A DNA stretch of 64,000 nt from JACJXF01 sp964404825 (GCA_964404825.1 CAYOLQ010000005.1:1-64000), one strand, 5' to 3'. Counted from the first letter of the stretch, positions 36,901 to 45,839 are shown. The notes: generated by a model from the letters alone, not told the origin. Made by a program: numbers and translations.

Positions 36901-37152
36901 GCTTTGCACTATTCTTCTGAAGATCTCACAAGACCGAAAAGAGATGGCTTTCATTTAACTGATCTTGTAAAAAAAGATGAAGTCTTCCTTAATATCGATC
37001 TTAGTCAGATGGGAGTAGGTGGCGATGATTCCTGGGGGGCCCTTACTCATGCAAAATATTCCATGCCCTTCAGACCTTTGTGGTATAGTTTTGAAATTAA
37101 ACCTGCTTCAAAGGATCAAAATCCCTGGGAGATAGCGAAACGTCCGTTTTAA
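34000..37152 (+). CDS. GH2 beta-galactosidase, secreted
   Basis: I place the start at ATG 34000, which gives a signal peptide (LKYLFICTIMIWDVSVAQ) and 1050 residues; an upstream ATG at 33946 overlaps the preceding gene. The LacZ-like order is complete: sugar-binding sandwich, Ig-like domain, GH2 barrel, a further Ig-like domain and the beta-galactosidase small chain (ESPYENLEWFGRGPHENY region at about 890). The acid/base is E478 in LGNESGDG and the nucleophile E541 in CEYAHAMGNSTG. It cuts terminal beta-galactose in the periplasm. It follows a nucleotidyltransferase and precedes an EamA exporter, with no polysaccharide transporter in sight. Confidence 0.92.
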   Translation: MRKLKYLFICTIMIWDVSVAQQPEWNNPAIVQVNKETPHATLFPFENSALALNADRTKSANYLSLNGEWFFHYSEKPAERPKEFFKNEFDVSGWDLIPVPANWELQGYGIPIYVNIPYEFTKNPNPPNIPDDPNPVGSYKRSFTLPANFEGKEIFVHLGAVKSAFYIWINGQKVGYSQDSKTPAEFNITSYVQAGENTISLEVYRWSDGSWLECQDFWRISGIERDVYLFATPKFHVFDFFCKAGLENYYTDGNLEIELNVKNYQGIKGTCQVKVSLLNSPIDENPVFTQNAELRFKSESSLPLKFSTKLKNPRKWSAETPELYTLLIEIRDQKGILLESLSCKTGFRSSEIKNGLYLFNGKAIKIKGVNRHEHDEFNGHVVSEEMMIRDIQLVKQNNINTVRTAHYPNDPRFYELCDQYGLYVIDEANIEAHGMGYDPDKTLGNNPVFKLSHLDRTQRMLERDKNHPCIIMWSLGNESGDGVNFDATYDYVKSRDLSRPVHYERAEGGRNSDLECPMYSPISYLSQYAEKIRPKPLIMCEYAHAMGNSTGNFQDYWDVIESNDQLQGGSIWDWVDQGFAKYTPDGRKYWAYGGDYGPADVPSDGTFCLNGLVWPDRSPKPGLAEVKKVYQNIGFKMVAFANDMIEIRNKYDFLNLKDFTIYWEIEGEGKVVQDGMIVNPDIAPGTSRIMNLDIKSFTPKPGVEYFINFTAFVDHNQPLVPAGHIFAMEQFTFPGTAGSLSNKAEDRGDKIVTETKTSLSIQAGQSIYEFSKTDGLLYAISLNGKKVNAGKLMPNFWRAPTENDFGNNMPVRLGMWKDAGKNAVLKDFKHQMDDKKYYVIDADYWLPDVEANLYINYEINGEGEIRVGMFMEPAGKDFPGMPRFGMTMALTSPYENLEWFGRGPHENYSDRNTSAFVGHYSGTVTSQFVPYISPQENGYKTDTRWLMLKDLNNDGLMFKAVDRICFSALHYSSEDLTRPKRDGFHLTDLVKKDEVFLNIDLSQMGVGGDDSWGALTHAKYSMPFRPLWYSFEIKPASKDQNPWEIAKRPF

Positions 37153-37190
37153 GAATAGAAATTATTTTTTTAAATCCGGTAAAAAATCAA

Positions 37191-38114
37191 GTGAATATTC
37201 TTCGTACCAGTACAAGCATCCCGGCGGTATTTGCTTGTTTATTATGGGCTTCCGCTTTTGTGGGAATTAAAATCGGTCTTCAGTATACCACACCGCTTAA
37301 TTTTGCCGGAGTCCGCTTTATTATCTCAGGTCTGTTGATCCTTCCATTTGCCGGTGGGCTTAAATTGTTTTTTTTATCTCTGAGAATTCACTGGAAAATA
37401 GTTGTTCTAATCTCACTGCTTCAGACATTTCTTCAGTATTCATTATTTTATCAGGGGATCAACCGCGTTCCGGCTTCACTAGCTGCAATAATCATTGGTG
37501 CCCAACCACTATTTATTGCCTTCGTTGCACATTTTTTAATGCAGTCGGATAGGCTGACATTGAAAAAATTAATGATTTATTTCATGGGACTTTCCGGAAT
37601 TGTTTTGGTTAGCCTTGGAAGAAATGAATTTACACATTCCGGTGTGGTGAATTTTACCGGAATCTTTTTTCTCATCATGGTAAATATAATAGCTGGCTTT
37701 TCCAATGTTTTTGTTGCGAGAGATGGTGCGAAAATTCCGGCATTGGTATTAAGTTCTTCAAGTCTCTTTTTAGGGGGAATATTATTGTTCCTCGTTTCAA
37801 TTCCTTTGGAAGGACTAACATCTGTTCATCAGCCCTTATCCTATTATGTTTCTCTATCCTGGCTGAGCATATTATCTGCAGCAGCTATTTCAATCTGGTT
37901 TATTCTCCTCAAAAGGCCAGGAGTTAAGGTTTCGGATCTTAATTTCTGGAAATTCATTATCCCTTTGGCAGGTGCAATCATGGCGTGGATTATTCTCCCC
38001 GGTGAAAAAATTAATATGTATGCTATTCTTGGGATGATAATAATTGCATCCTCAGTTGTATTACTCCAGTTTTACAAAAGGAAATATGAACCAAATTTTC
38101 ATGCTTTTCCTTAG
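37191..38114 (+). CDS. EamA-family drug/metabolite exporter
   Basis: The 307-residue protein has about ten transmembrane helices in two EamA repeats: the first with VFACLLWASAFVGIKIGLQY and VPASLAAIIIGAQPLFIA, the second starting with a helix around GIFFLIMVNIIAGFSNVFVA. The start is GTG at 37191, 38 bases after the beta-galactosidase stop. It probably moves a metabolite or amino acid out across the inner membrane; the substrate cannot be told. Confidence 0.88.
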   Translation: MNILRTSTSIPAVFACLLWASAFVGIKIGLQYTTPLNFAGVRFIISGLLILPFAGGLKLFFLSLRIHWKIVVLISLLQTFLQYSLFYQGINRVPASLAAIIIGAQPLFIAFVAHFLMQSDRLTLKKLMIYFMGLSGIVLVSLGRNEFTHSGVVNFTGIFFLIMVNIIAGFSNVFVARDGAKIPALVLSSSSLFLGGILLFLVSIPLEGLTSVHQPLSYYVSLSWLSILSAAAISIWFILLKRPGVKVSDLNFWKFIIPLAGAIMAWIILPGEKINMYAILGMIIIASSVVLLQFYKRKYEPNFHAFP

Positions 38115-38289
38115 ATCTATTTTCACAATTAGTAAAATATGTTGAATAACAGAGCCTGTTTTATGCCCTGAAATCAATGCCTTTGGTCAAAAAACAGTGT
38201 TTCAGATTATGACCGGTACGATTCAGATAAACATTTCAATCTTTTATCAAAAAATAGTGCCGAAGAGAGGAACAGAGTAAGTTGTTACT

Positions 38290-38297
38290 TAACTTTG
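38290..38297 (+). promoter_or_regulatory. -7 promoter element of the superoxide dismutase gene
   Basis: TAACTTTG matches the Bacteroidota TAnnTTTG consensus. No clear -33 TTTG was found at the usual distance. If it is used, transcription would start at about 38303, inside the longer reading frame, which favours the downstream ATG at 38329 as the real start. Confidence 0.4.
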
Positions 38298-38328
38298 AAT
38301 GCCAAAAAAACTGAAACCTTTCACTGCC

Positions 38329-38907
38329 ATGACATTTAATCTTCTGCCATTGCCATATTCCATGGATGCTCTGGAACCAGTAATTTCTTCAAAAACTATT
38401 GAATTTCATTTCCTCAAGCATCATCAGGCTTATGTTAATAATCTTAATAAACTTACAGAAGGATCCGAATGGTCAAAAAAGAGTCTGGAAGAATTAATCC
38501 GCCTGACCGATGGGAGTATTTTTAACAATGCTGCCCAGGTCTGGAATCATACCTTTTATTGGGAATCACTTCAATCGCCGCAGTTTTCTGAACCTAAAGG
38601 AAAATTATTAGCTGAAATTCAGAAAGAATTCGGTTCATTCGATAGTTTTAAAGAGCAGTTCACACAGGCATCAACAACTTTATTTGGTTCAGGATGGGCC
38701 TGGCTTGTGAAGAATTCAAATGGAAGTTTAAGAATAATGCAAGGTCCGAACGCATGGAATCCAATTCGCGAAAAACATATCCCGCTCCTTACATGCGATG
38801 TGTGGGAACATGCTTATTATCTGGATTACCAGAATCGCAGACCTGATTATGTGAAAGCATTCTGGGAACTGGTTAACTGGAATAAAGTAGAAGAACGATT
38901 CAGCTGA
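38329..38907 (+). CDS. Iron/manganese superoxide dismutase
   Basis: From the ATG at 38329 the protein has 192 residues, the usual length for the family; an upstream ATG at 38299 adds ten lysine-rich residues and would overlap the predicted transcription start. Metal ligands are in FHFLKHHQAYVNNL (H27), WNHTFYWES (second His), and LTCDVWEHAYYLDYQ (Asp and third His). The motif GSGWAWLV is present. It removes superoxide in the cytoplasm. Iron or manganese preference cannot be fixed by eye. It fits a mostly anaerobic organism that meets oxygen. Confidence 0.92.
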   Translation: MTFNLLPLPYSMDALEPVISSKTIEFHFLKHHQAYVNNLNKLTEGSEWSKKSLEELIRLTDGSIFNNAAQVWNHTFYWESLQSPQFSEPKGKLLAEIQKEFGSFDSFKEQFTQASTTLFGSGWAWLVKNSNGSLRIMQGPNAWNPIREKHIPLLTCDVWEHAYYLDYQNRRPDYVKAFWELVNWNKVEERFS

Positions 38908-38929
38908 TTCCTATAGTTCCCGGAAGAAA

Positions 38930-39970
38930 TTAATAATCAGTTTTACCCTTTTTCAACAACTCTTTCGTAGAAAGCAATCCGCATGCTGCATATATGTCTT
39001 CTCCTCTGGATTTTCGCAGAGTCGTTGTAATACCTTTTGCATTAAGTTTGTCTCTGAATATCAGAATATCTTTAACTTCCGTACTTTCCAGAGGAGTATC
39101 GGGTATGGGATGAAAGCGAATCAGATTTATCCTGCAATTTAATCCATTTAAAAGGCGTGCAAGCTGGTTTACATGTCGCGGAGTATCATTTAATCCTTTA
39201 AACATAATGTATTCAATCGATACTCGTCTCTGTTTAGTGTGATCCGACTTTTTCAAAAACTGAATAACTTCTTCTATCGGGTAAATATTCTGAACCGGCA
39301 TCAGTTTTTTTCTCTCATCATCAAAGGGCGTATGCATACTTATCGCAAGCTGACAGGTCGATTGGGTAAGGAAGGTATCAAGTGCAGGAATAATACCAAT
39401 GGTTGAAACAGTAATTTTTTTCGGACTCATCCCAAATCCCCATTCAGAGGTAAATATTTCCAGACTCTTCAATACCTCCTCTGTATTGTCAAGTGGTTCG
39501 CCCATACCCATATATACAATATTGGTAAGTTTTTCTCTTTCCGGAAGAGCCTTTACCTGGTTAAGAATTTCTCCTGCAGTTAAATTTCCCTGAAATCCCT
39601 GCTTACCGGTCATACAAAACAAACAACCCATTTTGCAACCGATCTGGGATGATACGCAGAGTGTGGCTCTGTCTGTCTCAGGAATATAGGCAGCCTCAAT
39701 AAATTTTCCTCCTTTTGCCGGAAAAAGGTATTTTTTTGTACCATCCACCGATTCCTGAACTCTTGAATGATTTATTATTCCAAGTTCAAATTTTTCCTCC
39801 AGGATATTACGGTTTTTGACTGATAAATTCGTCATACCTTTAATATCGTTTATATTTTTCTTATAAAGCCATTCAGAAATCTGTCGTGCAGAAAAGCCCG
39901 GTAACCCAAGTGATGCAGATATTTCTTTAAGTTCATCGAAAGTTTTGCCAAAAAGCTTTTCCTTTTCCAT
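38930..39970 (-). CDS. rlmN: 23S rRNA (adenine(2503)-C(2))-methyltransferase RlmN
   Basis: The 346 residues match RlmN: the N-terminal helical domain (ARQISEWLYKKNINDIKGMT), the radical SAM motif CKMGCLFCMTG and YMGMGEPLDN, and the C-terminal RKSRGEDIYAACGLL with the cysteine that forms the protein-RNA intermediate. It methylates C2 of A2503 in 23S rRNA and of A37 in some tRNAs. The reductase gene lies directly upstream, its stop touching the RlmN start codon, so they are co-transcribed and a role in supplying electrons is possible. Confidence 0.92.
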   Translation of the reverse strand: MEKEKLFGKTFDELKEISASLGLPGFSARQISEWLYKKNINDIKGMTNLSVKNRNILEEKFELGIINHSRVQESVDGTKKYLFPAKGGKFIEAAYIPETDRATLCVSSQIGCKMGCLFCMTGKQGFQGNLTAGEILNQVKALPEREKLTNIVYMGMGEPLDNTEEVLKSLEIFTSEWGFGMSPKKITVSTIGIIPALDTFLTQSTCQLAISMHTPFDDERKKLMPVQNIYPIEEVIQFLKKSDHTKQRRVSIEYIMFKGLNDTPRHVNQLARLLNGLNCRINLIRFHPIPDTPLESTEVKDILIFRDKLNAKGITTTLRKSRGEDIYAACGLLSTKELLKKGKTDY

Positions 39971-40612
39971 TTAAAAGTATATTTCGGAAATAATTTTTTC
40001 ATAGGGGATCCCTTTACTTATAAGTATATCCCTTGTATCAACTACCATTTCAGCACTTCCACAAAGGTAGTAATTCCGGTCATCTGGTAAATCTTTCAGT
40101 TCTTTCAAATATTGTGTAAGTCTGCCTGCATAAATTCCGGTTTCTGACTCAGCTGAGCAGCAGCGTACAAACCTGCTTCCCATAGCTTGTAAAATTTCGT
40201 TCTGAAAATAAAAATTTGTAAGGAAACGACTGCCATGTATAAGTGTTTTCCCCTCCTGCATTCCGCTGAAAATCATCGAAGCAAATGGAGCAATTCCAGT
40301 CCCTGAGGCAATCCAGAAAGCATTCTTTTCATTGCACACAAAATTACCGAAAGGGGGAGAAATCTGAATCAAATCACCGGTTTTACTGCCTGCAAGCTTT
40401 GGCGTCAGATAGCCGTCATCTTTACTGGTAAAGAGTATCCTGATTTCTTTTTCAAGGTTTCCGCTCGCTATGCTATACAACCTTGCCGGCTGTTCTTCAC
40501 CAATATTTATCCCGATAACCTGTCCGGGAATAAAATCAAAATCCCTTGTAAAACTTAAAATAAACGATCCCGTTGAAAGCTCTGTTATAGTTTTAATAGG
40601 TACTTGTTTCAT
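39971..40612 (-). CDS. Ferredoxin/flavodoxin-NADP reductase-like flavoprotein
   Basis: The 213 residues form a small FAD/NAD(P)-binding reductase. The FAD site is ARLYSIAS (RxYS motif), the phosphate-binding turn is FWIASGTGIAPFASMIFSG and the C-terminal nucleotide region is YYLCGSAEMVVDTRDILI. It would pass electrons between NAD(P)H and ferredoxin or flavodoxin. Its stop codon is next to the start of rlmN (no gap), so the two form an operon; radical SAM enzymes need a reducing system, which makes the pairing suggestive. Confidence 0.85.
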   Translation of the reverse strand: MKQVPIKTITELSTGSFILSFTRDFDFIPGQVIGINIGEEQPARLYSIASGNLEKEIRILFTSKDDGYLTPKLAGSKTGDLIQISPPFGNFVCNEKNAFWIASGTGIAPFASMIFSGMQEGKTLIHGSRFLTNFYFQNEILQAMGSRFVRCCSAESETGIYAGRLTQYLKELKDLPDDRNYYLCGSAEMVVDTRDILISKGIPYEKIISEIYF

Positions 40613-40765
40613 TTAATTTTATAGTGATTTTAATGATCAACAACTGAAAATGCAATATGCCAATTTCTTTAAGTTGATTGATGATTCCGGCTCCTTGGTT
40701 GTAATCAGTTTAACAGCATATTTTTCTATGGGTAAAATTAAGTATTTTCGTCTAATCAAAACAAT

Positions 40766-41971
40766 ATGATGAAAATAGCTATACTAAGGGAAACCAAGAA
40801 TCCACCCGATCGCCGGGTTCCCTTTACTCCTGTACAATGCAAACAATTAACCCGGCGGTTTCCGGAATTGAGTATTTGTATTCAACCAGATAAAAACCGA
40901 TGCTTTTCTGATGATGAATACAGACAAATGGGCATTTCAGTTCAGGAGGATATAAGCGAGTGTACACTTCTTGTTGGTGTAAAGGAAGTCAAAACCGATT
41001 ACCTGATTTCCGGAAAAGCATATATGTTTTTTTCGCATACTGCAAAAAAGCAAAAACACAATCTCGGATTGCTCCGAAGTAGTATAAACAGGGATATTCA
41101 GCTAATTGATTATGAATATCTTACAGATAAAAACAATATTCGGATTGTTGCATTTGGACGTTGGGCAGGATTTGTAGGGGCCTACAATGCACTTAGAGCT
41201 TATGGGCTTCGTAATAATAAATATGAACTTAAGCCAGCCTGGAAATGCAAAGACAGGACAGAACTGATGGTGCATCTATCTGAAATCAAAACTGAAGCAC
41301 AGAAAATTGTAATAACCGGTGGAGGCAGGGTTGCCGGAGGTGCGTTGGAAATTCTCGAAAATGCAGGGTTCAGGAAAATGAAGCCTGAAGATTTTCTTAC
41401 AGTGGAGGGTGAAAACGTATATACCCAGTTGGATCCTGAATATTATGTGAAACATCGTAATAATTCGGAGTTTAGCCTGAATCATTTCTATAATTATCCC
41501 CATGAATACGAAAATAGTTTCCTCCCGTTTACGCGTGCAGCAGATATTTTTATTGCTTGTCATTTCTGGGATCCCCGTTCTCCGGTTTTGATAACAAAAG
41601 AAGATATAAGAGATCCGGAATTCCGGATAAAAATCATCGCCGATGTTTCATGCGATATTGACGGACCAATAGCTTCTACTTTAAGGCCATCAACAATTGC
41701 TGAACCATTTTATGGTTATAGTGTCGAAACAGGCAAGGAATCATCCGCTTTCGATCAAAAAAGTATTACAGTGATGTCTGTTGATAACCTTCCCGGTGAA
41801 TTACCCAGGGATGCATCCGAAGATTTTGGAAGTAAGCTGGCATCAGATGTGATTCCTTCAATGCTAGGCTTTTCCGATCCCTCGGTAATAGAAAGAGCCA
41901 CCATTACAAAAGGGGGAAAGCTTACGGAAAAATTTAACTACCTGCAGGATTTTCTTGATGGGAAAGAATAA
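40766..41971 (+). CDS. Alanine/saccharopine dehydrogenase-like NAD(P)-dependent oxidoreductase
   Basis: The 401-residue protein starts with an alanine dehydrogenase / transhydrogenase N-terminal domain (IAILRETKNPPDRRVPFTP) and continues with a Rossmann region (KIVITGGGRVAGGALEILEN). The layout and IIADVSCDIDGPIAST resemble lysine-forming saccharopine dehydrogenases. A role in lysine or another amino acid route is likely but unproven. A second ATG one codon later is an equal start. The gene is convergent with rpe, two bases between stops. Confidence 0.75.
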   Translation: MMKIAILRETKNPPDRRVPFTPVQCKQLTRRFPELSICIQPDKNRCFSDDEYRQMGISVQEDISECTLLVGVKEVKTDYLISGKAYMFFSHTAKKQKHNLGLLRSSINRDIQLIDYEYLTDKNNIRIVAFGRWAGFVGAYNALRAYGLRNNKYELKPAWKCKDRTELMVHLSEIKTEAQKIVITGGGRVAGGALEILENAGFRKMKPEDFLTVEGENVYTQLDPEYYVKHRNNSEFSLNHFYNYPHEYENSFLPFTRAADIFIACHFWDPRSPVLITKEDIRDPEFRIKIIADVSCDIDGPIASTLRPSTIAEPFYGYSVETGKESSAFDQKSITVMSVDNLPGELPRDASEDFGSKLASDVIPSMLGFSDPSVIERATITKGGKLTEKFNYLQDFLDGKE

Positions 41972-41973
41972 TT

Positions 41974-42633
41974 TTATGCCAGATTTTTTAATTCTTTAAG
42001 ATCGGAAATCATTTTTTCAGGTTCCGTAGAGGAAAATATTGTATTTCCCACCACAAATGCATCTACGCCGGCATCACTCAGAGCCTTGATATTGGATTTA
42101 CTGACGCCTCCGTCAACCTGAATCATGGTTGAGGAGCCGCTATCGAGAATCATTTTTTTAAGCTTCCTGACTTTATCATAGGAATAATCAATAAATTTTT
42201 GTCCTCCAAATCCCGGATTGACAGTCATTATGAGTACCATGGAAAGCTTCGGAAGCAGATATTGCAGTCCTTCAAGAGAGGTATGCGGATTCAGAGCAAC
42301 ACCTGGTTGCATACCAAGGTTCGTGATTTCTGAGATTGTTCGGTCAAGGTGAGTACATGCCTCTATATGCACAGTTAATCTGTCAACTCCTGCATCACTG
42401 AATTCTTTCAGATATTTGTCAGCGTTTATGATCATGAGGTGAGCATCGAGGGGTTTAGCTGTAATATTTTTTATCTGTTTTATTACCGGAAAACCAAAGC
42501 TAATGTTTGGAACAAAAACGCCATCCATAATATCGAGGTGGATCCAGTCTGCCATACTTTTATTAAGCATTTTTATTTCGTCTTCAAGTCTTAGAAAATT
42601 GGCAGTAAGTATGGAAGGTGCAATAATAGGCAT
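41974..42633 (-). CDS. rpe: Ribulose-phosphate 3-epimerase
   Basis: The 219 residues match the family in full: IIAPSILTANFLRLEDEI, the metal-binding WIHLDIMDGVFVPNISFG, DAHLMI, VNPGFGGQKFI and the phosphate site VDGGVSKSN followed by VVGNTIF. It interconverts ribulose 5-phosphate and xylulose 5-phosphate in the pentose phosphate pathway. It is on the minus strand just downstream of rpoD (123 bases). Confidence 0.93.
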   Translation of the reverse strand: MPIIAPSILTANFLRLEDEIKMLNKSMADWIHLDIMDGVFVPNISFGFPVIKQIKNITAKPLDAHLMIINADKYLKEFSDAGVDRLTVHIEACTHLDRTISEITNLGMQPGVALNPHTSLEGLQYLLPKLSMVLIMTVNPGFGGQKFIDYSYDKVRKLKKMILDSGSSTMIQVDGGVSKSNIKALSDAGVDAFVVGNTIFSSTEPEKMISDLKELKNLA

Positions 42634-42756
42634 GGTTCAGTTTTTCCCAAAGGTAAATAAAAGGAGAGGAATAGTGAAAAAAATAATGCGCAATTGTACA
42701 AAGACACATTTAAAATCTGTGTTTCCTTCGCGAAAAGGCGCATTTTGCAATGATTC

Positions 42757-43620
42757 TTAACCCAGGTAGGATTTTAGAATCTTGCTTCTTGTGGTATGTT
42801 TAAGTCGTTTAATAGCTTTTTCTTTTATCTGTCTAACTCTTTCACGGGTAAGGTTAAACTCCTCCCCAATTTCTTCAAGGGTATGCGGATGTTTACCGTT
42901 GAGGCCGAAATATAGCCTGATAATACTTGCTTCCCTGTAAGTGAGTGTAGAAAGAGCTCTTTCAATTTCTTTTCGCAGGGATTCAGTCATAAGTCCTTTG
43001 TCGGGACTGGGAGTGTCAGAATTTAGAAGAACATCATAAAGATTCCCGTCCTCACCTTCCTGCAAAGGTGCGTCCATGGAAATATGCCGGCCGGATGAGC
43101 GCATCGCGTCCTTAACATCTTCCGGAATGAGCTCCATAGCCTGAGCAATTTCCAGAATGGTAGGTTCACGTTCATACAACTGTTCCAGCTCATTAAAAGT
43201 TTTATTGATCTTATTAATGGAGCCGATTTTATTCAGAGGTAATCTCACTATTCTTGCTTGTTCAGCCAAAGCCTGAAGAATAGACTGGCGTATCCACCAT
43301 ACCGCATATGAAATAAACTTAAATCCTCTTGTTTCATCGAATCTTTGTGCGGCTTTTATCAGACCCAGATTACCTTCATTAATAAGGTCGGGTAGACTTA
43401 AGCCCTGGTTCTGGTATTGTTTTGCTACAGAGACAACAAATCTGAGGTTTGCTTTAATTAACTTCTCAAGAGCTTCTTTGTCACCTTTTCGTATGCGCCT
43501 TGCGAGTTCTACTTCTTCTTCTGCTGAAATTAAATCTACTTTTCCTATTTCATGAAGATACTTGTCAAGTGAAGGAGTTTCGCGATTGGTAACCTGCTTA
43601 ATTATCTTGAGTTGTCTCAT
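42757..43620 (-). CDS. rpoD: Primary RNA polymerase sigma factor (RpoD/SigA)
   Basis: The 287 residues are the short primary sigma factor of Bacteroidota, with no long region 1.1. Region 1.2 (PSLDKYLHEIGKVDLISAEE), region 2 (LRFVVSVAKQYQNQGLSLPD and RGFKFISYAVWWIRQSI), region 3 (RIVRLPLNKIGSI) and region 4 (TLEEIGEEFNLTRERVRQIK) are all present. It directs most transcription in the cell. The promoter side faces the 420-base gap shared with rho. Confidence 0.95.
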   Translation of the reverse strand: MRQLKIIKQVTNRETPSLDKYLHEIGKVDLISAEEEVELARRIRKGDKEALEKLIKANLRFVVSVAKQYQNQGLSLPDLINEGNLGLIKAAQRFDETRGFKFISYAVWWIRQSILQALAEQARIVRLPLNKIGSINKINKTFNELEQLYEREPTILEIAQAMELIPEDVKDAMRSSGRHISMDAPLQEGEDGNLYDVLLNSDTPSPDKGLMTESLRKEIERALSTLTYREASIIRLYFGLNGKHPHTLEEIGEEFNLTRERVRQIKEKAIKRLKHTTRSKILKSYLG

Positions 43621-44040
43621 AAGTTAGCGAGTTTTTTAAAAATGATCTTTATACGAATGAAGGTTAGTAAGGTTTCATAAATAAACCGGGAAATATTTAC
43701 ATTTTTATATAGAGCTGAAATTCAAAATTATAACAAACATTTATTGTTAATAGTTTTTAGAAGGGTTTAAATGAAAATGTTTTATCGACAACAAAACATG
43801 GAAAGTCTTGTTCATTTATTTTCCCAAATCTTTATAACTTAAAATGCACAAAGATTAAAATTAGAAATAATTTGGTAGTCATATGTAAATCAGTTAATAT
43901 TGCATAGAATTTCCATGCCCTATTTAACTAGATCATTCATTTCCCTTATTTTAGATCAATCCGAAATCATTTTATGATTCCATTATCTGCTGTATATATC
44001 TTAATATTATTATATTTTAATTTCCACATTTTAACCACAC
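43621..44040. other. AT-rich gap between the divergent rpoD and rho genes
   Basis: These 420 bases contain no reading frame that looks coding. On the minus strand, TAATTTTG (43730 down to 43723) matches the TAnnTTTG -7 element and could serve rpoD, about 103 bases before its start. No equally good element was found for rho, whose leader seems long; Rho commonly limits its own synthesis, so a regulatory leader is possible. The region TTTATCGACAACAAAACATG (43781-43800) has no clear pairing partner. Confidence 0.5.
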
Positions 44041-45776
44041 ATGTACGATATTCTTGAATTGAATAAAAAGCTTCTGCCTGAACTAAGGGAAGTAGCTAAA
44101 GAATTACAGATTAAGCGAGTTGAATCCTTTAAAAAACAGGAGCTTGTTTACAAAATCCTTGATCAGCAAGCCATTACTGCATCCGAATCAAAAGCAGCAA
44201 AAAAGGAATCTCCTGCCCGCAGTAACTCAGCTTCCACTCAGGAAAGAACAGGAAATGATAAACCCCGGGAATTTAAGAGGAGAAATCAGGATAACCGGAG
44301 TAATCCTCAGCAAGGTCCCAAGAAAGATTTCAAAAAACCACGTTTTGTAAAACCGGCACAATCTGCACAGGTTGATAATCGGCCTCAGGAATCCGTTACG
44401 CTACCTGACATTCCCGTAAGTGAAACCGAAGAATTGGTCAATGATTCAATTGTTATTGAAGCCAATAAACCGAATCAGAGCAATCTTCCGGAGGAAAGGA
44501 AACCTTTCAACGGAAATCAGGATTCGATTCAACCGCGTGAAGAAAGGAAACACCGGAATGATAATCAGGATCCCAATGTAAGACAGGAACGGGGTGAAAG
44601 GCCGGAAAGAGGTGAAAGACAGGACAAGAGGCAAAACGATCGTTATGATTTTGAAGGAATTATTGTTTCATCCGGAGTTCTTGAAATTATGCCTGATGGA
44701 TACGGGTTTCTGAGATCCGCAGATTATAATTATCTGAATTCCCCTGATGATATATATGTTTCTCAGAGTCAGATTAAACTCTTTGGTTTAAAAACCGGAG
44801 ATAATGTCAGGGGTGCCATCCGTCCCCCGAAAGAAGGCGAAAAATATTTTCCTTTAATTAAGGTTGAAGAAATTAACGGACGTACACCTGATTTTATTCG
44901 TGATCGTATACCCTTCGACTTCCTGACCCCTTTATTTCCGAATGAAAAATTCAGTCTTGTAGGTCCTGGTCATAATAACCTTTCGGTAAGGGTTGTTGAT
45001 ATGTTTGCTCCCATTGGAAAAGGTCAGAGAGGCTTAATTGTTGCTCAGCCAAAAACGGGTAAAACCGTATTACTTCAAAATATTGCCAATGCAATTGCAG
45101 CGAACCATCCCGAAGTTTACCTTATTATATTGCTGGTAGATGAAAGGCCGGAAGAGGTTACAGATATGGCCAGAAACGTAAATGCCGAAGTAGTTTCATC
45201 AACATTTGACGAGCCTGCTGAAAGGCATGTAAGGGTAGCAAATATCGTTCTCGAAAAAGCCAAGAGAATGGTTGAATGCGGACATGATGTAGTAATTCTG
45301 CTGGACTCAATTACCCGTCTGGCCCGTGCCTACAACACAATTGCTCCCGCATCCGGAAAAGTCCTCTCTGGTGGAGTAGATGCAAATGCTCTTCATAAAC
45401 CAAAGCGCTTTTTGGAGCAGCCAGAAATATAGAGAATGGAGGTTCACTCACCATAATTGCAACTGCACTTACTGAAACTGGTTCGANNNNNNNNNNGGAT
45501 GATGTAATTTTCGAAGAGTTTAAAGGTACAGGAAACATGGAGTTACAACTTGACAGGAAACTTGCCAACAAACGCGTATGGCCGGCTGTTGATATCAATG
45601 CATCCAGCACTCGTCGAGAAGACCTGTTGCTCGACAAGCATTCGCTGAATAAAATCTGGGTTTTGAGGAATTATTTATCTGATATGACCTCAGTGGAAGC
45701 TATGGATTTTATTTCTGACCGGATGTCGAAAACTGATTCTAACGAAGAATTTTTGATTTCGATGAACAGCGAATAA
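44041..45776 (+). CDS. rho: Transcription termination factor Rho, broken by an assembly gap and a missing base
   Basis: The first frame (44041-45432) has the Rho N-terminal helix domain, an unstructured charged stretch (about 60-200) typical of Bacteroidota, the RNA-binding domain (SGVLEIMPDGYGFLRSADYN) and the ATPase with Walker A QPKTGKTVLLQ near residue 338. It then stops early at KPKRFLEQPEI. Adding one T to the five-T run at 45411-45415 restores KPKRFFGAARNIENGGSLTI. The Ns at 45487-45496 stand where about four bases would complete the expected TGSRMDDVIFEEF; the third part then runs in frame to 45776. The corrected protein would be about 576 residues. Rho is usually highly conserved, so an assembly error is much likelier than a real loss. 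Confidence 0.92.
45487..45496. other. Assembly gap (10 N)
   Basis: Ten undetermined bases inside rho. Comparison with the conserved Rho sequence on both sides suggests the true gap is about four bases, so the number of Ns is a placeholder and adjacent contigs probably almost touch. Confidence 0.97.
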
Positions 45777-45800
45777 ATCCACAATCCTATTATAATTTGA

Positions 45801-45830
45801 AAAATCCCTCTGTTTTCAGGGGGATTTTTA
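45801..45830 (+). terminator. Transcription terminator after rho
   Basis: AAAATCCC (45801-45808) pairs with GGGATTTT (45821-45828) over a loop of 12 bases and is followed by ATTTTTAAT. It lies 24 bases after the rho stop. Confidence 0.65.
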
Positions 45831-45839
45831 TTTTTAATA

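Noticed and set aside
43781..43800. DnaA box or replication origin in the rpoD-rho gap
   Set aside because: Only one imperfect TTATC-ACA-like word is present, with no cluster and no dnaA or dnaN gene.
44041..45776. Two separate Rho genes or a real rho pseudogene
   Set aside because: The break is in a T run beside an N gap, and the corrected frame fits the family along its full length.
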